Part shown: piece after piece, positions 1-8,396 of the stretch | How positions within the stretch are numbered: the stretch's first letter is position 1 | Layout of the letters: each line of letters starts with the position of its first letter | From: Paenibacillus fonticola DSM 21315 | GTDB lineage: Bacteria; Bacillota; Bacilli; Paenibacillales; Paenibacillaceae | Reading direction: 5' to 3' | DNA length: 64,000 nt | NCBI RefSeq assembly: GCF_000381905.1 | Contig: NZ_KB907258.1 | Span: 1-64,000, forward strand | Notes under the pieces: model-generated | The model's input: only the letters and a program-made list of their open reading frames with translations | Told to the model about the DNA's origin: nothing | Databases searched by the model: none | Program-made: the position numbers and the translations under genes

Positions 1-129
1 AGAATCAAGGGCATCGGGTGGAATACTGTCGACTAGATGGTGGATCGAAAAAGCAATGTCATTTTCTTGTAATTTAACTTCTAAATCTAGCGGCAAAACC
101 AATTGATTCATGTTATAATCTTTAAACAT
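1..129 (-). CDS. IS1182-family transposase, N-terminal part (cut by window edge)
   Basis: The 43 visible codons begin MFKDYNMNQLVLPLDL and continue with an EVKLQENDIAF segment. This is the recognisable amino end of IS1182-type DDE transposases. The frame is open to position 1, so the gene continues outside the window and its catalytic core cannot be judged. It sits downstream of dapA in the same orientation, so dapA read-through would enter it. The ribosome site is weak (AGAAG about 7 bases before ATG) and lies in one arm of a hairpin described separately. The family call rests on recall of the N-terminal sequence only. Confidence 0.8.
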   Translation of the reverse strand, partial: MFKDYNMNQLVLPLDLEVKLQENDIAFSIHHLVDSIPPDALDS

Positions 130-190
130 AAGGACACTTCTTTCTGATTGGATTTTGTGTGGTAACTTAATTTTATCAGAAGGTGTCCTT
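130..190 (-). promoter_or_regulatory. Inverted repeat ending at the transposase start codon
   Basis: Minus-strand AAGGACAC (190-183) pairs with GTGTCCTT (137-130), and TTCTGA (181-176) pairs with TCAGAA (147-142), leaving a 1x4 internal loop. The distal arm abuts the ATG at 129 and includes the only plausible ribosome site. The proximal arm lies in the candidate promoter spacer, so only transcripts begun further upstream contain both arms. Confidence 0.55.
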
Positions 191-201
191 TTTTACGTCA
201 A
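172..201 (-). promoter_or_regulatory. Candidate sigma-A promoter of the transposase gene
   Basis: On the minus strand TTGACG (201-196) and GATAAA (177-172) are separated by 18 bp. The -35 is good and the -10 fair. The expected start near 165 would leave a short leader to the ATG at 129. The call is by hexamer match only. Confidence 0.35.
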
Positions 202-211
202 AAATAATGAA

Positions 212-250
212 AGCCGGTAAACTTTTACTCATCGTAAAAGCTTGCCGGCT
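212..250 (-). terminator. Intrinsic terminator after dapA (possibly bidirectional)
   Basis: A 16-position stem, GCCGGTAAACTTTTAC against GTAAAAGCTTGCCGGC, has one A/C mismatch and one G-T pair and a 5-base loop. On the minus strand it is followed by TTTCATTATTTTT; on the plus strand ATTTTTCG follows. It would end the dapA transcript before the IS element. Confidence 0.7.
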
Positions 251-357
251 ATTTTTCGTTAGCGGAGGGTTTTGTCCCAGCCTCTTCTGGAAGCATAGCA
301 TATTTTTAACTGTATGTTGAACTATTGAAATGGAGCGGGCATAACTTGCTGCTGGAA

Positions 358-1239
358 TTAAGCTTTCGGAACCAGCGCCCGAATAAACGCTGCCTCATCC
401 TCTGATGGAGGCACGAGCGGCAAGCGTACAGAACCAACTGAAATACCAGCCTCGTTTAATGCAAATTTCACGGCAACCGGGTTAGGTACCGGATGGGGGC
501 AATCGAACAGACCTTTAAAGATCGGCAAGAGCCGTTGATGCAGCTTGGCGGACTCGGTGACGCGGCCTTCCAAAAAGGCCTCAATCATCTCTTTCATCGG
601 CCGGCCTACAATGTGGCTCGCTACGCTGACGATACCATAAGCCCCGACAGAGATCGCTGGCAGCGTTGCGGAATCATCACCGGAGTATACTTTAAATCCT
701 TCCGGAGCTTCGGAAGCAATTTGGGCCAACTGCTCTAACGAAGCGCATTCCTTCGTGGCCACCACATTCGGGAGCTGAGCCAGTCTCAGCGTTGTTGCTG
801 CGCTCAGGCTAATTACTGTCCGGCTCGGCACATTGTACAGCATCACAGGAAGCTTAGTAGCATTCGCAATCGCTTCGAAGTGACGGTACAGCCCTTCCTG
901 GTTCGGCCTATTGTAATATGGCGCGACAAGGAGCACTCCATCTGCGCCGCATTTCTCTGCTTTCATAGTAAGGCTGATCGATTCAGCCGTGTTGTTGCTC
1001 CCTGTACCGGCAATGATTTTACAACGGCCGTTCGCATGCTTGACAGTAAACTCAAACAGCGATACTTTCTCTTCCTCGCTTAACGTAGGAGACTCTCCCG
1101 TTGTCCCGCAGACGACGAGAGAATCGGATTTCTGTTCTTCAATCAAATAATCTATAAGCCGGGCGGTCTGATCCCAATCTATATGCCCCTGGCCGTCGAA
1201 GGGTGTCACCATAGCCGTAATTAATCTTCCGAAATCCAC
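358..1239 (-). CDS. dapA: 4-hydroxy-tetrahydrodipicolinate synthase DapA
   Basis: Condenses pyruvate with aspartate semialdehyde in the cytoplasm, the first step committed to lysine, diaminopimelate and dipicolinate. The 293 residues match family length. Visible marks are the GTTGES loop (about 45-50), the catalytic-triad Tyr in MLYNVPSRT (Tyr135) and the Schiff-base Lys in ATKECA (Lys163). The start is GTG, preceded by AGGAGGAGACAAG. It is the last gene of the asd-dapG-dapA run, 24 bp after dapG, and ends in a strong terminator. The enzyme that makes its aldehyde substrate (asd) and the enzyme that uses its product (dpaAB) are encoded just upstream. Confidence 0.95.
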   Translation of the reverse strand: MDFGRLITAMVTPFDGQGHIDWDQTARLIDYLIEEQKSDSLVVCGTTGESPTLSEEEKVSLFEFTVKHANGRCKIIAGTGSNNTAESISLTMKAEKCGADGVLLVAPYYNRPNQEGLYRHFEAIANATKLPVMLYNVPSRTVISLSAATTLRLAQLPNVVATKECASLEQLAQIASEAPEGFKVYSGDDSATLPAISVGAYGIVSVASHIVGRPMKEMIEAFLEGRVTESAKLHQRLLPIFKGLFDCPHPVPNPVAVKFALNEAGISVGSVRLPLVPPSEDEAAFIRALVPKA

Positions 1240-1263
1240 CTTGTCTCCTCCTGATCATTGTAT

Positions 1264-2484
1264 TTAATGGGCTAGCTCGAATTTGGTATGCAACGCTCTG
1301 AGCGCCTGCACCATATCTTCTTTATTAACAAGGACCCATATCGTCGTGTTAGAGTCCGCTGACTGCAAAATTTGTATTCCTTGTTCCGTTAATGCTTCGA
1401 CAATTTTAGCCATAATGCCAGGAACACCGTTAATTCCCCCGCCAATGACGGATACTTTTGCACAGCCGGTCAAAATACGGGGTCGAAAGCCCATTTCTTC
1501 CAAAACGGCTGAAGCCTGAACAGCATCGCAATCAAACACAGTATAAACTACGCCGGAAGGGGTAACATTAATAAAATCGACACTGATTGCATTTTCTGCC
1601 ATCGCTTTGAATACTTTCAGCTGCAAGTTAGCTTCCTGCTGTTCTGCCGGTTGCACGGTAATCTGCGTAACGTTGCCTACATATGCGATTCCAGTCACAT
1701 ATCTGTCGACAACACCGCTTTGGACATCCCGGAAGCCTTCCGGATTAGCGACCAGCGTTCCTTCGCCTTGTGCAAAGGTTGAGCGGACGCGGATCGGGAT
1801 ACCGGCCTGCATGGCGATTTCTACTGCCCGCGGGTGTATTACTTTAGCGCCCTGATGAGCCATATTGCAAATTTCTGCGTAGCTGACATAGGGCAGTGCC
1901 CGGGCATCCTCGACGATTCTAGGGTCCGCCGTCAATATGCCGTTCACATCCGTATATATGTCAACCATCTCAGCGCGCAGGGCCGCACCCAGCGCTGTCG
2001 CTGAAGTATCACTGCCGCCCCGCCCTAGGGTTGTAAACTCGCCGTCCAAGTTTTGACCTTGAAATCCGGTCACGATAACCACCTCGTTGTACTCCAATTC
2101 CTCGAGCACCCGGGACGGGACGATGTCAAGAATCCGGGCGTTGCCGAAATGACTGTCCGTTCTAAATCCTGCCTGTGCTCCCGTTAGAACAGTCGATGAT
2201 ATGCCTTCGCGATGAAGCAGGCTGCTGAGTGTACTGGCCGATATGATTTCACCACAGCACAGCAGTAAATCCTGCTCACGCGGAGAAAGAGATCCTCCTG
2301 TCTGCTCAATTAAATCCAGCAGCGTATCTGTTGCGTAAGGATCTCCTCTTCGGCCCATAGCCGATACAACAATGACAAGCCGGTAGTCGTTATCCAATTC
2401 CCGGCGAATGTGTGAAAGGACATGCTCTCTCGCTTCCGGAGAAGAGAGGGATGTGCCGCCGAATTTCTGCACCATAATGTGCAT
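1264..2484 (-). CDS. dapG: Aspartokinase (DapG type)
   Basis: Phosphorylates aspartate, the entry reaction of the aspartate-family pathway. The 406-residue protein starts MHIMVQKFGGTSL, with the KFGGTS kinase motif at about 7-12, an amino-acid kinase core to about residue 250 and two ACT-type regulatory repeats in the C-terminal third. Length and position between asd and dapA match Bacillus DapG, the diaminopimelate-inhibited isozyme. The isozyme assignment is by context, not by a visible effector site. GGAGG lies 7 bases before the ATG. Confidence 0.92.
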   Translation of the reverse strand: MHIMVQKFGGTSLSSPEAREHVLSHIRRELDNDYRLVIVVSAMGRRGDPYATDTLLDLIEQTGGSLSPREQDLLLCCGEIISASTLSSLLHREGISSTVLTGAQAGFRTDSHFGNARILDIVPSRVLEELEYNEVVIVTGFQGQNLDGEFTTLGRGGSDTSATALGAALRAEMVDIYTDVNGILTADPRIVEDARALPYVSYAEICNMAHQGAKVIHPRAVEIAMQAGIPIRVRSTFAQGEGTLVANPEGFRDVQSGVVDRYVTGIAYVGNVTQITVQPAEQQEANLQLKVFKAMAENAISVDFINVTPSGVVYTVFDCDAVQASAVLEEMGFRPRILTGCAKVSVIGGGINGVPGIMAKIVEALTEQGIQILQSADSNTTIWVLVNKEDMVQALRALHTKFELAH

Positions 2485-2583
2485 GCATATTCCTCCAGTA
2501 TGATGGCGGATTAAAGCATCACTTCATTCCGTCTTACTAAAAGTGGCCAAATGCGCTCTTGGCCGATTAGTGCGCCTTTGAAG

Positions 2584-3618
2584 CTACAATTTTGCTGCTA
2601 CGATTTCCGCAATTTGCACCGCATTCCAGGCTGCCCCTTTGATTAAGTTGTCAGAAACGATCCAAAGGTTCAGGCCGCGCTCATGTCCAAGATCTCGGCG
2701 CAATCGGCCTACAAACACCTCTTTCTGGCCTGCAGCTTCCGTAGCAAGCGGATAAGCCTGGGCTGCCGGATCGTCTACCAGCTTCACGCCAGGAGCGTTG
2801 GCAAGAAGATTCTTCACATCTTCCAGCTCAAAATCATTCTTCAGCTCAACATATACAGATTCAGAGTGACCATATACGACAGGAATCCGGACGCATGTTG
2901 CCGTTACATCGATCGATTCGTCCCCGAAAATTTTCTTCGTCTCGCGAACCATTTTCATTTCTTCCAGTGTATATCCGTTATCCTGGAATTTATCGATTTG
3001 CGGAATCGCATTAAAGGCAATTTGGTGTTTAACCGGCAGAGATCCAACCGGTAAAATATCCGGCGTCACTTCGCTGCCTGCGAGTATTTCACGGCTTTGG
3101 CGAAGCATCTCTTCGATTGCGCTGGCACCCGCGCCGGATACGGCCTGGTACGTAGACACGATAATGCGTGCTATACCATAGCGGTCATACAGCGGTTTCA
3201 AAGCTACTACCATTTGCGTCGTAGAGCAGTTCGGATTGGCAATAATACCTTGATGCTCGGTGATTTTATCTTCGTTCACTTCCGGTACTGCGAGCGGTGT
3301 ATCCGGGTCCATACGGAATGCATTCGTATTATCGATGCATACCGCTCCAGAGCGTACTGCATGCGGAGCAAGGGCCTTGCTGACATCACCGCCCGCACTG
3401 AACAAAGCGATATCGATTCCTTCAAAACTGTCTGGTACTGCTTCTTCAACGGTAATTTTCTGTCCCTTATAAGTAAGAACGATTCCTGCGGAACGGGCAG
3501 AAGATAACAGCTTGAGCTTATCAAGCGGGAAGTCTCTTTCTTCCAGCAACTTGATAATCTGTTCTCCTACCGCTCCCGTCGCTCCTACTACAGCGACATT
3601 ATATTTCGTTTTACTCAT
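2584..3618 (-). CDS. asd: Aspartate-semialdehyde dehydrogenase
   Basis: Reduces aspartyl phosphate to aspartate semialdehyde with NADPH. The N-terminal VGATGAVGEQ (about 11-20) is the dinucleotide loop, and NPNCSTTQ carries the active-site Cys131. The 344-residue length is normal. It lies between dpaB and dapG; the 99 bp to dapG hold only a weak GGCCAA/TTGGCC hairpin and no lysine-riboswitch-sized leader. Supplies both DapG-derived flux and the DapA substrate. Confidence 0.95.
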   Translation of the reverse strand: MSKTKYNVAVVGATGAVGEQIIKLLEERDFPLDKLKLLSSARSAGIVLTYKGQKITVEEAVPDSFEGIDIALFSAGGDVSKALAPHAVRSGAVCIDNTNAFRMDPDTPLAVPEVNEDKITEHQGIIANPNCSTTQMVVALKPLYDRYGIARIIVSTYQAVSGAGASAIEEMLRQSREILAGSEVTPDILPVGSLPVKHQIAFNAIPQIDKFQDNGYTLEEMKMVRETKKIFGDESIDVTATCVRIPVVYGHSESVYVELKNDFELEDVKNLLANAPGVKLVDDPAAQAYPLATEAAGQKEVFVGRLRRDLGHERGLNLWIVSDNLIKGAAWNAVQIAEIVAAKL

Positions 3619-3672
3619 CCGGCACGCCTTCCCTCTCTTTCCATGACTGCTTATGTGAATGAATTAATTCTG

Positions 3673-4263
3673 TTACCTAAATCGCTCGATAATAAGCGGC
3701 TGGTACTGCTTACCTTCCAGAGCGGCATAGGCAGCCTCGGGTACCAGTTCCATTCTCGCTACAAGCGAGTTGGGCTTGCCGGTCGGATTATCCTGCCCAA
3801 ACGGTACAAAATAAACATTTTTCGCTACGATGAGTTTGGCTATATTCGCTAAGTTAAAGCCCAAGCCGTCATTCGTCGAAATAGCCAGCACTACTGGACG
3901 GCCGTTGCGAAGCTGAGCCTTGGCAGCCATAAGAACAGGACTGTCCGTCATCGCATTAGCGAGCTTGCTAGTCGTCGTTCCCGTGCAAGGCGCGATGACC
4001 AGTACGTCCAGCAATTTGCTCGGTCCGAGCGGTTCCGCCTCAACAATCGAAGCAATGATATCATTCCCCGTTATATCTTTCAACTGTTTACGCCAATCCT
4101 CCGACTTGCCGAACCGGGTATCTGTTGAAAGTACCGTATGGGAAATAATCGGCACAACCTTGGCGCCAAAATCTACAAATCGTTGTATTTGCGGCATTAC
4201 TTCGGCAAATGTGCAATGCGAACCTGTTATCGCATAGCCTACTGTTCTCCCCTGCCAATTCAC
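3673..4263 (-). CDS. dpaB: Dipicolinate synthase subunit B (spore)
   Basis: Flavoprotein-fold subunit of the two-subunit enzyme that makes dipicolinic acid in the mother cell during sporulation. Visible are GYAITGSHCTFAE near the N-terminus and the APCTGTTTSKLANAMTDSP loop in the middle. The 196 residues match SpoVFB. The start is GTG at 4263, overlapping the dpaA stop (GTG shares bases with TGA), so the two are translationally coupled. The MNWQG reading confirms GTG, since no ATG is present in frame nearby. Confidence 0.93.
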   Translation of the reverse strand: MNWQGRTVGYAITGSHCTFAEVMPQIQRFVDFGAKVVPIISHTVLSTDTRFGKSEDWRKQLKDITGNDIIASIVEAEPLGPSKLLDVLVIAPCTGTTTSKLANAMTDSPVLMAAKAQLRNGRPVVLAISTNDGLGFNLANIAKLIVAKNVYFVPFGQDNPTGKPNSLVARMELVPEAAYAALEGKQYQPLIIERFR

Positions 4264-5159
4264 ATTTCATCCCCCCGTAGATGGAACTCTTCCGATATCG
4301 ACTGACATATCGTGTTCGCCATAATAATTCCAGCCGTCTTGGGAGCGACGATTCCAGGTAATCCAGGGGCAAGAAGTGCCTTTATTCCCCGCTTCTCGGC
4401 AAAACGGAAATCTGTTCCTCCAGGTGCCGAGGCGAGATCAATAATAACTGCACTACGGGGCAGTTTTGAGATGATTTGCGCTGTGACTATCATAGTCGGA
4501 ATTGTGTTAAAAATCAAGTCAATTTCCCCTGTATAAGCGGCTAAATCCGTTGTCACGAAAGGCTTCCAGCCCATTTGGACGGCTCTGGCGACCTGATCTT
4601 CCCGCCGCACCCCCACCTTCACTGTTGCCCCCAATCCCTGTAACGTTTGGGCTAATGTAAACCCAGTTCTCCCCAAACCAAGCACGATACAGGTAGAGCC
4701 ATGAATCGTAATATCCGTATGCTGGATCGCCATCATCAGGGCGCCCTCGGCAGTCGGTATCGAATTGTATATGGCCACATCATCACGCTCAAGCAGCTCA
4801 ATTAAGTTGAAGCCGAACTCAACGGCCATCCGTTTAAGCAAACTTTTGGCCATTCCTGTATATACCTGTGCTCCTTCCTTGATCGCTGCAAAAATTTCTT
4901 TGGTCATAACGATATCCTCGCCGGAAAACGGCGCACCGATTACGCCTTGATCATCACAGCCGATTACCGGAAGTACAATGACATCCGCATCGAATAACAG
5001 ACTAGGCATTAACTTTTTATGCAGCACGCCAGTGAGAGGAGGATCCGTCAGATCGAAACCAACTACCTTTACTGTTGCGTCAAGCTCTATGCATTTGTTA
5101 ATAATTTCAATCTGGCGTGCATCCCCGCCGATGAATACGATAGTTAGTCCGGTAAGCAC
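4260..5159 (-). CDS. dpaA: Dipicolinate synthase subunit A (spore)
   Basis: NAD(P)-dependent subunit of dipicolinate synthase. It begins LTGLTIVFIGGDARQ, as SpoVFA does, and has a second Rossmann motif VLGLGRTGFTLAQ near residue 160. I place the start at the GTG at 5159 (299 aa): AAGGAGG ends directly against the ATG at 5168, leaving no spacing, but is 9 bases before this GTG, and Bacillus SpoVFA also starts at MLTGL. The longer open frame to 5282 runs into the dut terminator and is unlikely to be translated. Its presence implies endospore formation. Confidence 0.9.
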   Translation of the reverse strand: MLTGLTIVFIGGDARQIEIINKCIELDATVKVVGFDLTDPPLTGVLHKKLMPSLLFDADVIVLPVIGCDDQGVIGAPFSGEDIVMTKEIFAAIKEGAQVYTGMAKSLLKRMAVEFGFNLIELLERDDVAIYNSIPTAEGALMMAIQHTDITIHGSTCIVLGLGRTGFTLAQTLQGLGATVKVGVRREDQVARAVQMGWKPFVTTDLAAYTGEIDLIFNTIPTMIVTAQIISKLPRSAVIIDLASAPGGTDFRFAEKRGIKALLAPGLPGIVAPKTAGIIMANTICQSISEEFHLRGDEM

Positions 5160-5196
5160 TACAGACATCCTCCTTCCCAAGCAACACAGTATAGAC

Positions 5197-5224
5197 CATA
5201 TTATGCCGCTGCCTAGCAAGTGGT
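5197..5224 (-). promoter_or_regulatory. Candidate sigma-K promoter of dpaAB
   Basis: On the minus strand AC (5224-5223) is followed after 17 bp by CATAATATG (5205-5197), one mismatch from the sigma-K -10 pattern CATAnnnTA. It lies between the dut terminator and dpaA. Dipicolinate synthase is known to be a sigma-K gene in Bacillus, which supports the reading, but the motif is short. Confidence 0.4.
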
Positions 5225-5252
5225 GAAACCTGTGCTGCCTGTTGACAACAAA

Positions 5253-5299
5253 AAGCCTGCTAGTCTTTATGCCATTCGGCATATTGGACTAGCAGGCTT
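5253..5299 (-). terminator. Intrinsic terminator after dut
   Basis: A perfect 13-bp stem, AAGCCTGCTAGTC with GACTAGCAGGCTT, holds a nested ATGCC/GGCAT hairpin in its loop. On the minus strand it runs into TTTTTGTTG. It separates dut/mlpA from the sporulation genes. Confidence 0.9.
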
Positions 5300-5380
5300 C
5301 GTCGGAGGACAATATTAACAGAAAACAATTTAAAGCAGAAGACAATTTAAGCAAATATTGATTTGCAGCACAATAGGAGA

Positions 5381-5836
5381 TTAATTTCTCCCCGTATGCC
5401 CAAATCCGCCGGCTCCCCGTACAGTTTCAGACAGTTCTTCAACTGGAATCAGCTTCACTTCCGGCACGATTTGAAAAACCATTTGGGCAATTCGTTCGTT
5501 ACGACGGAACGTAAAAGGCTCGTCTCCCAAATTAATTAACAGTACTTTTACCTCTCCGCGATAATCGGCGTCAATCGTTCCCGGTGTATTCAGACAAGTG
5601 ATTCCATGCTTGAACGCCAAACCGCTGCGCGGGCGTATTTGCGCTTCCAAGCCAGCGGGCATCGCCAAGGCAAAGCCAGTGGGGATCAAAGTCCGCTGTC
5701 CCGGAAGAAGCACAACTTCCTCTGTAATGGCAGCATATAAATCGAAGCCGGAAGCCAGCTCGGACATTTTCTGAGGAAGCTCAATATCTTCATTTCCAGC
5801 TAACCGGTTAATTTGGACGTTATACGACAAGTTCAT
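5381..5836 (-). CDS. dut: Deoxyuridine 5'-triphosphate nucleotidohydrolase (dUTPase)
   Basis: Hydrolyses dUTP to dUMP, keeping uracil out of DNA. The trimeric dUTPase motifs are all visible: ASGFDLYAA (motif 1), [11 protein letters not shown] (2), [11 protein letters not shown] (3), RIAQMVFQ (4) and the C-terminal [12 protein letters not shown] (5). 151 residues is normal. The first 17 bases overlap the end of mlpA. AAGGAG sits very close to this ATG; a TTG two codons later has better spacing, so the true start may be there. In Bacillus this position is held by ymxH, not dut. Confidence 0.95.
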   Translation of the reverse strand: MNLSYNVQINRLAGNEDIELPQKMSELASGFDLYAAITEEVVLLPGQRTLIPTGFALAMPAGLEAQIRPRSGLAFKHGITCLNTPGTIDADYRGEVKVLLINLGDEPFTFRRNERIAQMVFQIVPEVKLIPVEELSETVRGAGGFGHTGRN

Positions 5837-7073
5837 CTCTCCTTATTCCTGACAATACCCGATCAGATGAACCGACCATTGCTAACGAGTACGGTTGCTT
5901 GAACATGCCTCGAAGCACATCAGTGATATCATCCATCGTTACTGCTTCTATTTTTGCAATAATTTCATCCAGCGTATAGTGGCGGCCGAGCATCAGTTCA
6001 TTTTTACCAAGCCGGTTCATGCGGCTGCTCGTGCTCTCCAAGCTAAGAATTAGGCTGCCCTTAAGCTGCTCCTTGCCTTTGCTCAGTTCATGCTCGGTAA
6101 GTCCATTCAGAGATACGTCATGCAATATTTCCCGGGTCAGCTCAAGAACATCTTTCGTCTGCTTCGGCGCCGTCCCCGCATAGACCGTAAACAGGCCGCT
6201 GTCCGCATGTGAGCTATGATAGGAATATACGGAATAGGCCAACCCCCGTTTTTCCCGGATTTCCTGGAATAGACGCGAGCTCATGCCTCCTCCAAGCGCA
6301 TTGTTCAGCAGCACCATCGCATACTGATTTTTATCCCCCATCTGCAGGCCCGGAAAAGACATGCAAATGTGGTTTTGCTCTGTTTTCTTGCGGTGAAATC
6401 TTAATCCCCCCAAAAATGCGGGAGCTTTCAAAGGTTCCAGCGTTCCGCTTGCACTGAATTGTCCGAAATGCTTCTCCAGCAGCTCGATAATGTTGTCGTC
6501 ATAATTGCCCGCAATGCTGATGACTGTATTTTCGATCGTATATTTTTCGCGCATAAATGCTTTCAGATCTTCCGGCTTCATCGCCTGCAGCTGCTCTTCT
6601 GTGCCGAGAATAGGCAGAGCGAGAGGGTGGCTCCCGTAGGCGGCTTCAGATATAAGATCATGCACCATATCGTCCGGAGTATCTTCATACATGGCGATTT
6701 CTTCAAAAATAACGTTTTTCTCTTTGCGGAGCTCTTCTTCATCAAAGAGAGATTTAAAAAACATATCGGACAACACATCAACAGCAATCGGCAGATGCTC
6801 ATCCAGCACCTTGGCGTAAAAGCACGTATATTCCTTTGAGGTAAAAGCATTCACATTTCCGCCGATAGCGTCAAATTGTTCAGCAATCTCTCTAGCATTG
6901 AATCGTTCTGTACCTTTAAACAACATGTGTTCAATAAAATGGGAGATACCGCCTAATTCAGGACTTTCGTTCCGTGATCCAGTTTTAACCCATATGCCGA
7001 ACGACACTGAGCGGAAGGTAGGGATTTTCTCCATAACTACCCGCAGGCCGTTGTTTAGTTGCGTTTTGTGCAC
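5820..7073 (-). CDS. mlpA: M16-family zinc peptidase (MlpA/YmxG type)
   Basis: Cytoplasmic processing-peptidase-like metalloprotease. The inverted zinc motif HFIEH lies near residues 45-49, with the distal Glu ligand in the EEIAMYED region. The C-terminal half has the second M16 domain ([22 protein letters not shown]). 417 residues fits the family. The start is GTG after AGGAGGGCCTTTC. The position between ylxY and the dpa genes is as in Bacillus, where the homologue is ymxG/mlpA. Its physiological substrate is not evident from the sequence. Confidence 0.88.
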   Translation of the reverse strand: MHKTQLNNGLRVVMEKIPTFRSVSFGIWVKTGSRNESPELGGISHFIEHMLFKGTERFNAREIAEQFDAIGGNVNAFTSKEYTCFYAKVLDEHLPIAVDVLSDMFFKSLFDEEELRKEKNVIFEEIAMYEDTPDDMVHDLISEAAYGSHPLALPILGTEEQLQAMKPEDLKAFMREKYTIENTVISIAGNYDDNIIELLEKHFGQFSASGTLEPLKAPAFLGGLRFHRKKTEQNHICMSFPGLQMGDKNQYAMVLLNNALGGGMSSRLFQEIREKRGLAYSVYSYHSSHADSGLFTVYAGTAPKQTKDVLELTREILHDVSLNGLTEHELSKGKEQLKGSLILSLESTSSRMNRLGKNELMLGRHYTLDEIIAKIEAVTMDDITDVLRGMFKQPYSLAMVGSSDRVLSGIRRDELVV

Positions 7074-7090
7074 GAAAGGCCCTCCTAAAA

Positions 7091-7161
7091 GTTTTACGAA
7101 GTAAAACTTACTCCGTAAGCATAAACTTAGTTTTACGAAGTAAAACTTACTTCGTAAGCAT
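7091..7161. repeat. Two near-identical 32-bp palindromic repeat units
   Basis: Copies at 7091-7122 and 7130-7161 differ at one base and are separated by 7 bp. Each contains the palindromes GTTTTACgaaGTAAAAC and CTTACTyCGTAAG. They lie between mlpA and ylxY, outside coding sequence, and overlap no obvious promoter. They look like an intergenic dispersed palindromic (REP/MITE-like) unit in tandem. Confidence 0.75.
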
Positions 7162-7209
7162 TCGCTTAACCATAAATCATCATTATCCTATCAAAAAAAT
7201 AAAGATAGC

Positions 7210-8196
7210 TCAACTCCCTGGAACATCGACGCGCTTGCTCGACAATGTCTCTTCTACCGTTCCAAGGACAAGCCCTTTTTGCCGGATAACCGATATCATT
7301 TCCTTTAGCGCCTTGCTGGAGGACTCCGTCGGATGCATTAAAATCAGTGAGCCTGGAGCCACTTTTTGCGAAATTTTCTGGACGATGCTGGAGGGCGACG
7401 GCTTTCTCCAGTCCACCGTGTCCAACGTCCACAGCACAGTCTTTAATCCGTAATCCGCGGCCTGGCGTACAGTTCGAGCGTTAAAGTCGCCCGATGGCGG
7501 GGCAAACCAGCGATTTTCTACACCCAGCTCGCTTTTTAGCAAATCCTTTGTTTTTGATATTTCCAGCCTGGCCCGATAATCATCAAGCTGGCTCATATTC
7601 GGATGAGAATACGCATGATTCTCAATTTGATGTCCTCTTTTTTGTATTTCCTTCGCCAGAGCAACATTTTTTTTCAGCCAGCTGCCATCCAGAAAAAACG
7701 TCGCTTTTACTTTAGCTTCATCCAGCGTGTCCAGCATCGGTACAATATATTCGTTTCCCCAGGCGACGTTGATCATCATGGCAACCATTGGCTTATTGGA
7801 ATTTCCCCGGTAAATCGGTTCTGGAGACAGATCATCCAAGCTGACGCGCGGAGGAATTTCGCGATATTGATAAGGAATATCAGAGCCTGGCGGCAGCGCC
7901 TTCGCTTTTTGATACGTTTGCTCGATATCTACTTCAAGTCCGTTATAACCCGGAACGGCCTTCCAGACCCGGTCGATTACTGCGTCCACAGGCTCTACGC
8001 GGCGTTTGGCGGCCTCTTCCCGGATGATGGACATAAGCTGACTGTCACTGCTTGCATCAGAAAACAGCCGGAAGGCCAAATCGCCCTCACGCTTACCGGT
8101 GTTTCCTTCCACAAATGCCCGTATTCCACCCCATTGCCACAATGCAAATACAATTACAATGCATAACGAGATCACGATGAATTTATTCCGACTCAT
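7210..8196 (-). CDS. ylxY: YlxY-type polysaccharide deacetylase-like membrane protein
   Basis: 328 residues with an N-terminal membrane anchor (about 5-22) and a C-terminal NodB-homology domain (about 130-320), expected outside the membrane. The His motif HAYSHPNMSQL and the APPSG loop are present. The first NodB motif, normally TFDD, reads INVAWG, so the catalytic and metal-binding Asp pair is absent; the same appears to hold for YlxY relatives. It lies between pnpA and mlpA as in Bacillus, where it is linked to sporulation. True deacetylase activity is doubtful. Confidence 0.85.
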   Translation of the reverse strand: MSRNKFIVISLCIVIVFALWQWGGIRAFVEGNTGKREGDLAFRLFSDASSDSQLMSIIREEAAKRRVEPVDAVIDRVWKAVPGYNGLEVDIEQTYQKAKALPPGSDIPYQYREIPPRVSLDDLSPEPIYRGNSNKPMVAMMINVAWGNEYIVPMLDTLDEAKVKATFFLDGSWLKKNVALAKEIQKRGHQIENHAYSHPNMSQLDDYRARLEISKTKDLLKSELGVENRWFAPPSGDFNARTVRQAADYGLKTVLWTLDTVDWRKPSPSSIVQKISQKVAPGSLILMHPTESSSKALKEMISVIRQKGLVLGTVEETLSSKRVDVPGS

Positions 8197-8327
8197 GACA
8201 GGCCCATCCCTTCAACCCGGTTTTGTCCTCATCATATGAAGACAAGTTCCATTATATGCAACAAACGAGTTGTTAAGTGCAGCCATGATCCAGAAAATTA
8301 CAAGAAAATTAATAAGCAGCTTAAATT

Positions 8328-8362
8328 AAAAAAGAGCCAGAAATATTGCATTCTGTCTCTTT
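8328..8362 (-). terminator. Intrinsic terminator after pnpA
   Basis: On the minus strand AAAGAGaCAGAA pairs with TTCTGgCTCTTT and is followed by further T residues. The stem has one A-G mismatch. It lies 35 bp past the pnpA stop. Confidence 0.8.
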
Positions 8363-8396
8363 ACCCGCACAATTAATAAGAAATGGTGGGGAGCCT

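Noticed and set aside
2485-2583. Lysine riboswitch before dapG
   Set aside because: The gap is 99 bp, too short for the lysine aptamer, and holds only a weak hairpin.
5160-5282. Extended N-terminus of DpaA
   Set aside because: It crosses the dut terminator and has no ribosome site; family N-terminus begins at MLTGL.
7091-7161. Minimal CRISPR array
   Set aside because: Only two units, a 7-bp spacer, strongly palindromic units and no cas genes.
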